From Cruorifilaria tuberocauda (Eukaryota > Nematoda > Chromadorea > Rhabditida > Onchocercidae), in assembly GCA_013365365.1 (NCBI GenBank), contig JABVXU010000606.1:1-32025 (forward strand): DNA of 32,025 nucleotides, given 5' to 3'. The notes below the pieces were generated by a model. The model saw only the letters and a list, made by a program, of their open reading frames with translations, was not told where the DNA came from and ran no database searches. The position numbers and the translations under genes were made by a program. How positions within the stretch are numbered: the stretch's first letter is position 1; the number at the start of each line of letters is the position of its first letter. Positions 23,421 to 32,025 of this stretch are shown here, in pieces.

Positions 23421-26400
23421 TTAGCAATGAAGAAATGTCTTAAGTGACATAGCTTTACCAAATACTTTCTTATCTTTTATATCATATTTATAAACTTTAT
23501 TATCACTAAATAAAAGAACCATCGTTCCTCGAATAAGAACACCTGAAAAGTCAAAACTCTAATTAGAATATCTATTTATCATTTGATGAGAACTACCATT
23601 AAGATTTTTTCTTAAAAAATTCAATTTAGGATTTTTTAGCTAAGTTTTATTGATAAACCAGTCAAACTATATTACGGTTTTACTCAATCTGTGATATTCT
23701 TTAACAAAATGCTCTCTCTTATCTTCTACTTTTAAATTCCTCTGTATTTCATGAATAATTCCCAAATATTTTAAGTTGATAATCATGAAATATATAAAAT
23801 TTTCGCAGTGCTATTATCTAATTCATGCTATTTCCTTTTAATATTGTGTTGGTAAAATTCTAATACTATAAAGAGTGAAAACTTATCAGAAATGATAAAA
23901 GTTAATTTTTTATCGAGATTTCTTGCAGTAAATTACATCACCTCGAATTGGTTTTGCTGGAAAGTTATCAAAATAATTGATCACTTCATTCTGCAACGTA
24001 ACACGATTCCAGTTCTCATCATATGTTGCAAAATGATTACCCTCAAGATAAAGTAAAGAATAAATTGATTTGAGTTTAATATTCTATTCCAACTCTGATT
24101 TGATTGAGCTACATTGAGTTAGAAATTTGATTTAGCTATAATAAGTTACACAAAAATAAACGGATGAAGTAATTATTATAAGACAATAGAAATTACTTAA
24201 TTTTATATAATTTCACATTTCACAAAAAACTTTCTTCCTTTACTTATCACTTACTGCATAATCAAGTAACTCATTTGTATTTCATTCATTTTGCTTCGTT
24301 TTTTTAACAGTAAATTAAACGTATGCTAATCTAAAAAACTGAGGTAAGTTTAATATTTTATCTTAATGTATTCTGAAGTTAAAGTTCTCTAAAAAAATCA
24401 TCAAGATCAATGCTTACATTGATTAAAACCTGTGATCCTTCATGCCATAAAAATGCACCCATTGGTTTGAAATTTAATTCATCTGGTAGCTTCTTTGGAT
24501 AATTTCTTTCCAATATAAACTTTTTCGTACTTCTCTCCAAATGATAGGAGAAAACCTGCATTTCTCGATATTGATAATTCCAGTAAATTTATCATTTTTG
24601 ATAAAGTGTTAATGATTAGAGGATGAATAAATTGTTAATCAGCTTCAATTTTTGAACAATAACTCAATGAAGCTTCACGATAAGTTAATATAATCCATGT
24701 AAGAAAAAAAAATTGTAAAAATTTAATTTAATTAAAAAATGTTTACCATCTTTCCATAGAATAGAAGTGTTTTATCAGTACGTGGATTTGATAGCGCACC
24801 TTGAACAAATGGTGGTCCATTTGGGAAAAAATTTTTCAACAAATATTTTTTTTTTATACCTTTTTGATCAAATTTATATACTTTGTCATCACTGAACAAG
24901 TAATTTGAACCATCCACTAAAATTAGTTATATCTTAAATCTTCCATGATAAGATGATTACAGTGCATTATCAATTGATACGATAACTGCAATGCACTTCA
25001 AAGTTATCAATTTTACTGCACGTCGTGATGTTACTTGATGAACTGATCTGATTTCATAACCAGATCATTTGCCTTTTTCGTATTATTAATTATTAATCAT
25101 TCAGTAAATACAAGATGCACTTACCTGTAATGATACCATCAACTTCATCCGGACAACTAACATTTGTTTCCTTTTCACTGTTTGAATCGTTATCATCATA
25201 CTCTGAATTACTAGCAATGCTAGGATTAAAAGATGAACTAAAATATTTTAAATGTGATTTTACATGCTGTTATCACTGATGATAATGATAACAGTGGGAG
25301 AAAAGAAAACATAAAATAAAAAATCTAAAAGCTTCTCACGCAATCTTCCCTTTTGACCATTTCTCGTAAATCAATCAGTACCTGTTGGTGAACTTCGTGA
25401 ACTTGATCCTTTATCATTTACTCCTAAAATAAACATATCAACATAATACAACAATCAATTAATTAATGATTTATCTTTATAATCTAAAATCATCCCTTTT
25501 GATTGTTTAACATAAATTAAATTAATTATCAGCAGCCATTCTTCATTAATTCATGAATTTAATCATTCTTTGTGGTATATGATAGTATGATACTATATGA
25601 TAGTATATGATACTGCAAAGCTAAAGTGATAATAATAACTTGAATTTAAATTCATGAATTAAATTGGAAATTTATTCTAAGCTTAATGAGTTACCGTAAA
25701 GACGTTGTATATTTTTAACATCAGATACGGATAACTTAGGCATAATGTAATTTCCGTTATTGTCCACTGCTTCCTGATAAAATGGTGACATAACAGAATT
25801 AGGATCAGAAGAATGTTCAAGACCCAAAACATGTCCGATTTCATGAACCGCTACTTGTAATACATCCGTGTAATCATAGCTAAATGTATCAATTAAATTA
25901 GATGATTTATTGTAGATGATATAGGTAGCAGTTGGTCAATCAGTATTTGAGTAAATTATCGATGAACCTTCTGTTAAACGATTGAGGAATAATTCAAACT
26001 TTAATATTTCAAATCTATTTGCAGGACAATTTAGCAAAATATCAATTCCTCATGTCAATCAGTAAAAAAGAGCAGAAATTAAAACTTGATTGATTATAAT
26101 GATTTTTGATAGCCGATTATCACGATAACCTTATTAGTATGATTTTAGTATTATTAATTTTGATTCAATTATCGCTGATCTTCCTAACTTTGGTTCACTT
26201 TCTAATTCATATGATAGAGGTAGAGTTTTTAGTTTCTAATCTTGATAATGGATTCGCCGATCAAAATTTAAAACTATTACTAATTCTTCACTCAAATCAA
26301 TTTAATTATATAATATGCTTCATCATGTTGAACCATTTTCAACCTTTTTCCGCTTCTATTTGCATAAAGAATGAGCAATATAAGCGATATAATATTTGTA

Positions 26401-28230
26401 AATTGTTTGGCTCATACCTTGAAATAGCTTTTGGATTCATATATACCCATTTTTCGTCCAAATCAAAATGAAGAATACCGGAAGACGGCAATGTTGCATG
26501 TGCCAATATACCTCCTGAAATATGACTTCAAATTTTTGCATACGACAAGACATAATTCGACTTCACCTCTTTGAATACTGCTTTCCGCCGAGAATTTAAT
26601 CAAATACGAATTTTAAATTGATCAAACAGAGATTTTAGAAAGGATGGAATGTGGACAACTTAGAGTTGATCAAATATAAATTTTTTAAGTTCATCAAGTT
26701 TTAATAAATTTGCAATAAATTATATTCCTTTTCTGCAGATTAAATTTTTTCATCAAATTTAAATTTTCACCTTCTCCATCAAATGGCCATGGATCATTAT
26801 GCATGCGTCGTGCAAACGCGATAGTTATATCAGCTTTTTTTGTAATTTCATTTAAAGTTAAAGGTGTCACTGCTGACCATGTATCACATGCTTTCCGGAG
26901 TGCTTCCCTGAATTATTGATTACTTTGATAAAATTCCGGAATGAATCTGAAGCAAAATGAATCCGAAGCTTTATTAAACTGAATTAATAAAGTGTTATTG
27001 ATTTCTATAAAATTTAATTATTCAATTTCTACTTAATCATTAGATTATTGATCACAATTAGCCGTAGTTTATTAAGTAATACCTCACTTCACGTTCAGAT
27101 AAATCGTTTGCTAACGATTCAATCGTATAAGTTAAATCTTTCTTCTCCCATTTATATTTACCTGTGAAATTGATACAAATCATTTATCACTGAAAATTTC
27201 TTTCTATAAATGAAATGAAAAAAGAGTGATAAAATTGATAATGGAAACTTTCAAGTGTAGGAAAGAGTAAACCTTTTTGTCTTAATGCTATTACATCCGG
27301 ACGACCACAACGCTTTTGTTGCATTTTCTTTTCAGTTATTTCATCCAATTTACCGGTAGGTTTCAAACCAGCAAATTTTTGAAATCGTCTGAAAACCACT
27401 CAATACAATAAGCTATATTAAAGTTCAAATTGTTTAGCAATGAAATTTCAATTTTAAATTATCTGAGATCCAAAAAAAAAAGAAAACGATAACGAAAAGA
27501 GAACCGTTACTTGAGAGCATCGCGAAAAGTTACTGAATTGAGCTGTATCATGGCTTCAGTGGATGGCGCATTTGGTAGTAATGGTACGACAGACTCTTTC
27601 AAGTATCCATAATTATCAAGATATTTCTGTAAAGACAAAAATTTTTTTAATTTTTAAAATAAAACCAAGAGTGGAATTACAATATTCTCAACTAAACCTT
27701 ATAATTTTTGAAAGATAAAAAAAGCACTGTAAAATAAAGAGAAAAGTAATTTTATTATAAAAAATTACTTTATGAAAAAGTAATTTTTAAAGACCTTGAC
27801 AATAGTAAGCTCTCATGTTACTAAGTTCTTCATGATAAGCATCTGAAAGTAATTATAGTGGTAATACAGAAATGCAAGAGAGTGAAAGAATTTCACTTTC
27901 TTTCTTTCCCTCTCCTTTTTCTTCCTCAATTACTTAAAAATTACTTACTATCAAATGCTGCAATAAATTTTATTTTACTTTTTTAAGTGATTTATATTTT
28001 GAATTAATAATCTCATATATTGATTTAAATCAAATCTTTACTAATTAATTAATTAATTAATATTGCCATAAACATAAATGAGTTATCGTTTTAAGATTAT
28101 CCTTGCTGATACTAACAGTTGCTCTTTCCATGGATATATCGGATATCATTCCGGCAATCCGTTTCGCAGATACGTTATAGAATATGAAGAATAGAACTGA
28201 TGAAAGTAATAGTAGATTTGCAAATAACAT
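23421..28230 (-). CDS. Matrix metalloprotease with hemopexin domain (MMP-B)
   Basis: Secreted zinc endopeptidase of the matrixin family, complete at 497 residues. Exons: 28117-28230, 27511-27626, 27273-27388, 27083-27161, 26771-26907, 26418-26514, 25695-25879, 25382-25423, 25125-25202, 24747-24916, 24418-24555, 23942-24041, 23421-23542. The signal peptide ([17 protein letters not shown], cleavage near VSA) leads to a prodomain with KYLDNYGYL and an intact cysteine switch KRCGRPDV (Cys104). The catalytic domain contains [27 protein letters not shown] (zinc His232, 236, 242; Glu233) and the Met-turn VMSP (Met250). A Ser/Asp-rich linker follows, then a four-bladed hemopexin propeller from CPDEVDG (Cys312) to the final LHC (Cys497), the expected closing disulfide. 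The linker junction is the least sure: acceptor TTCAG at 25203 keeps phase, the nearby TTTTAG does not. No furin site or membrane anchor is visible. Likely substrates are cuticle or host matrix proteins; that is inference. Confidence 0.93.
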
Positions 28231-28377
28231 TTTATAAATTGATCAAATTTCCGGAAAAAAAAGGAATTGAGTGAAAATATATATTCAGCGTAATTCCCAC
28301 AAAATCGATTAAAGAAAAAGAAATTTTTATTAATCGGAAAAATACGTAAGTATACGTAACGTATGATACTTCAGAAA

Positions 28378-28682
28378 ATGATCAGAATTCGTTATACGCA
28401 TATATTTGACGTAAAGAATTTTCGAACACAATATTTCATTGACTATAACGGAAAGAAATTTTCATTTAACTGGACGGATCATTTGTCTTGCATATTTCCA
28501 CTGATAATTATCATCATGTAATAAGAAGTTTAGGCTCAAAGAGCGATATAATTATTTGGCTAACTGATCAAAGAAGTAATTTATCTATCGAGATTGAAAA
28601 CGGAGATGTTGAAAAACAGATCCATGAACTGGAAGATCTTTGAGACCAGAAACTAGGCGAAGCTCTTACTGAGTTTCAGTAA
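28378..28682 (+). pseudogene. Coding-like segment in two overlapping frames, possible gene relic or unlinked exon
   Basis: Frame 1 runs from ATG 28378 to TAA 28521 (47 residues, contains DVKNFRTQYFIDYNGKKF and FNWTDH). The frame one base further on is open from 28470 to a TGA at 28641-28643 (contains HHVIRSLGSKSDIIIWLTDQ and VEKQIHELEDL) and continues in the same frame for 12 codons to TAA 28680. The residue mix (Asp, Glu, Lys, Trp) is unlike AT-rich noise here. The frame change plus in-frame stop suggest a decayed gene, or exons I cannot splice. It is divergent from MMP-B, about 150 bases from its start. No family recognised. Confidence 0.3.
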
Positions 28683-28789
28683 TAGACAATGGAATAATTG
28701 ATAGGATAACCCTTTATGAGTTATTTTTAGTTTACAATTAAATTCTGAGCTAAATATTGGAACTAATTGGTAAAATGGAAGAAACTCAA

Positions 28790-28857
28790 AAAAGTGAACA
28801 AGTCAAATTTAACAAAATCTTGAATTCGATTTTGTTAAATTTGACTTGTTCACTTTT
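28790..28857. repeat. Perfect 30-bp inverted repeat with 8-base loop
   Basis: The arm 28790-28819 (AAAAGTGAACAAGTCAAATT, then TAACAAAATC) is the exact reverse complement of 28828-28857. The loop is TTGAATTC. On either strand it would form a 30-bp hairpin without mismatch. No gene overlaps. Confidence 0.97.
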
Positions 28858-31800
28858 ATGAAACATGATGGTACCTTAATGACAAATTCTTAATTAGTAA
28901 TAATAATTCCACTAATACTTCCAATTTGCATAATTTTAAAAACAATTAATAAAACTTATTACTCACTTATCATTTTTCTTCCAAAATATTTTGCATGGAT
29001 TTGCTTAATCTTTTTAAATGTTTAATGAATACGTTGATGCTAAATTTTCGGTTCATTTCAATTTCTTATTTCTGGCCAATAAGTATTGATAAATACTTAA
29101 CTCTATTTTAACTGTCATAAGAAATTCAGTGTTTTCTGGAATTGAAGATTTGAATCTCCCTTTCTCTTTCTCTCCCTCTCTCTTTCTGTAACTTGTAGTT
29201 CGAAAATTCTCATCATAAGATTTGAAGACTCTTCCTCAATTTCAAAACAATTTTGAAAAAAGCGTGATCAATCGGCATGAATACACAATTAGTTAATTAA
29301 AAAAAAATTCAGAAATCAAAGTGAAATTTAGATAAAATTCTGCATCAACTTGCAAGACGAAGTTAGCTTAGCTAATACTTGATAGATGTTAATAACAGTA
29401 TAGTTTCTTGAATTACTTTACTAAATTTGGAAGAGAAATGATAAGTAAGTGGTAACGAATTGATAATGAAGATGTGAAATTAGAAAGTTAAAGCGTATAG
29501 AGGAGAACTCTAAAAGTTCTATGATCGCTCTTCGTTTACTTAATTTCTAACAATGATTAATGTACATTACTCTCTGACTGTACGCACAGAAGTTCATCAA
29601 TTAACAGCAATCGGTTCGTTTGAATGTTTTAAATTTTTTAAATTCAATTTCTGAAATTCATTTTTTTAATAAAATTATTTTCATGATTCATGATTTAACA
29701 CATCAGAGAGTTGTTAATTTTGATACGAGTTTAACTCAAAAAAAAATCAATAAATCTTCTTATTACAAATAATTGAAATTAATCAATTCCGCACTGTCAC
29801 TATAAATTATTAAATCTCAATTAATTAATTAAATTTATTATTACTTAAGAAATTCATTCTTAAAATTTTATTGTGGAAAAAATAAGATAATGCATGCAGT
29901 TTCTAAAACTGAATTTCCAACTTGTGAATGAATCATTGAAATTTTATGAAAAATGAGAAGGAAATTACTTACCTATCATTCACTTACTTACTTAAACAAA
30001 AACAGTAATAACAGATTGATAGCGCTAATTTACAAAACAGCGCTTATTTTATTAAGTTACTTATATTGTAAATTTTTTATAATCTATGTAATATTATTAG
30101 ATTTTTATCTAAAAGAACTGCCGAAAATAGAGATTTTATGTCTCGAACAGGAATTTTCTTTCGAAAATTTTCTCGAAACTAATTTTTAGTTATAAATATT
30201 TTCGAATCCTTATATTTTAATGAATCATTATTTGTAAAATGTAAAACATTCCTATTGACATTTGCGCCAAATATTCCCACAGTTCTATTTTCCATCCATC
30301 CATGTCCATTTTCCCACATATAATTTGTACTTCAATGCTTGTTCCACCGCTTAGCTTTGTTTAAAATAATTAATTCAAACTTTCCCATTACAAATTGGCT
30401 TATCGCCAATTTTACTTCCATGTTCCATCTTCAGTCACACCCATTCCTTTATACAACAATTCTTACTAAATGTAAATTTCCGATCTTTGTAAATCTCCTC
30501 CTTCTAAAAATTTATCTAAAAAAAGAGACCATGAGATCAATAACAAAACAGAGTTTCCACAGTTATTTCATTTCTGTTTTCTTTATAGAAATTATTTTAT
30601 TCTTCTTGCGCCACAATCTTACAATTCCTAAATTCTTCCGCAAAGAGACAAAGAAACCTCCTCAACCAAATCCAACTTCCACAATATTCAACCTCCAATT
30701 CAGTCTAATCGAAAAAAATCCATGACACCTTATGTCTCGCATTGAATTTCATGTCCCGTGTCCAAAGTGAAACAAATAAATTTGAATACCTTGATAAACT
30801 CTTTTGATAATTTAATAAATATTTTGATAAACAGGTTTAATGATAAGAAAACTGAATGATGTTAGAGTGAGATTTCCATTTCAATTCATTTAAATTCCAT
30901 TTTCTATCATCGGCAAATATCAGTGATGAAAGTTTTAATCATTCAATCAACCGGTGAAAATATTAATACAAAAAATTCCCCATATTACTTTAAATAACTC
31001 TGAAATTCGATTAATTTCATTTATAAATTTTAGAGTTTACATTGCAACACAATTAAAATTACAATAGCATAAATATTAGTACACTTTAATTTACATTAAA
31101 TTACATGTTGCTAAGTTTTTTTTTAACTTTTATAATAAACCAGTTTTTCCAGGTTTTGCCAAGTATTGGGTTGAGAGGAATGAACGATGATGCTTCGATT
31201 GGAAGTTGAGTTAATTAATTGAATGAATTAAATGAATAAAGTTGGTCAAATTCTACTGATAGTATTTTCAGGTTCCCACCAATTTAATCAAAAATTTTTA
31301 ATGCATTACTAATTCGACTAACAGACAGTAAGTTTCCAGCTTTTTTCTATTCGTTTAAATTTTTTTTTTCACAACTAATCAATAATCGTTTTGCATATGA
31401 TTTTGATTTTGAGTGCTTAAAAGAAGTGCATTGAAACAGGTTTCTCAGAGTTTTTTTAATATCACTTTTCAATTTAAGAATTAAGATATAAGGATTTTCA
31501 AGAAATTATCGGATGCAGATATCGAATATTAATTGTTTTATTTATTTATTCGTTGTTAATTATTAATTGTTTTATTGTCACTAATTATTGTTATCAATTA
31601 TTAATTACCGATGAAATATTTTTATTTCAAAATAGTTCGCATACAATAAGAAATGATAATTGCATAAAATATTTAATCAAGAAATTCTCGTATATAATTA
31701 TCAGGATAAATCTCGATTTCAACTACTAACATGTCATGTTAATTGCTTATATTTTCAAGTCCAATAAAGAATTAAGCATTCGCAAGCTTAAATGTTTATT

Positions 31801-32025
31801 TCATTCACATGTCAATTTAACTATCTAATCATGACATCTAACGATTGTTAGAATTTAATTACTTCCTGTTAATGCGTAAATCAAAACATAATTATCAGAA
31901 AAACCTAAAAGATCAAAAATCTTTTGATCTTAATCTCTAATCTCAAATATTTTTAAATTAATTTCTATGAGTCATCTTTGTAAAATGTAAGACACTTTCA
32001 TGGCATCTCCGTGGGATATTCATTC

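Larger units (their letters stand above)
28231..32025. other. Right-hand region without an assignable gene
   Basis: Mostly AT-rich and non-coding. It contains coding-like frames near 28378-28682 (+) and 30217-30360 (-), the long inverted repeat at 28790-28857, a pyrimidine tract at about 29157-29190, and a terminal-exon-like stretch at 31153-31209 followed by AATAAA at 31235-31240. None could be linked into a gene model. Confidence 0.45.

Noticed and set aside
25202..25240. TTTTAG acceptor for the MMP-B linker exon
   Set aside because: It shifts phase and would break the frame leading into CPDEVDG; the TTCAG acceptor at 25203 keeps it.
26106..26471. 121-codon plus-strand open frame
   Set aside because: Its right end is antisense to a well-supported MMP-B catalytic exon and the rest is intron; the composition is AT-noise-like.
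30321..30725. Open frame of about 130 codons on the plus strand
   Set aside because: No ATG near its start, heavy Phe/Ile/Asn/Leu bias, no motif and no splice support; likely chance in AT-rich DNA.
1..32025. Bacterial features, CRISPR arrays or a complete mobile element
   Set aside because: Short repeats are tandem or intronic with no regular spacers; no transposase, reverse transcriptase or terminal repeats with target duplications were seen.

Overview
This is eukaryotic DNA that reads as a nematode, most likely a filarial or related clade III parasitic species. The sequence is strongly AT-rich. Small exons are separated by short introns with GTAAGT-like donors and TTTCAG-like acceptors. 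Gene content includes a nematode-expanded peptide GPCR, two matrix metalloproteases, an mRNA capping enzyme and a MESH1-type hydrolase. The species assignment is inference. All gene models were spliced by hand with reading phase checked at every junction; none was checked against transcripts.

Layout. Bases 1-605: repeat-rich intron or flank. 606-4280 (+): six exons of a DMSR/FMRFamide-type seven-helix receptor whose 5' part lies outside the window. 4281-6483: no gene, several short tandem repeats. 6484-8074 (-): an unrecognised four-exon gene for a small secreted-then-anchored membrane protein. 8842 to about 11343 (-): a short matrix metalloprotease (MMP-A), prodomain plus catalytic domain, no hemopexin domain found and an altered cysteine switch; its signal-peptide exon is not certain. 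14045-18929 (-): a complete 13-exon bifunctional mRNA capping enzyme of 607 residues. 20119-20202 (+): tRNA-Leu(CAG). 21586-22927 (+): a four-exon MESH1/HDDC3 hydrolase of 223 residues. 23421-28230 (-): a complete 13-exon matrix metalloprotease (MMP-B) of 497 residues with signal peptide, cysteine switch, catalytic and hemopexin domains. 28231-32025: no assignable gene, but a perfect 30-bp inverted repeat and several coding-like fragments.

The protein genes do not form one pathway. The linked theme is the two metalloproteases, which share intron positions, phases and several exact exon lengths, so they are duplicates now separated by the capping enzyme, tRNA and MESH1 genes. MMP-A looks like a reduced paralogue. 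The other points of interest are lineage-specific changes in conserved motifs of the capping enzyme and MESH1, and a repeat at the left edge whose last copy contains a functional-looking splice acceptor.
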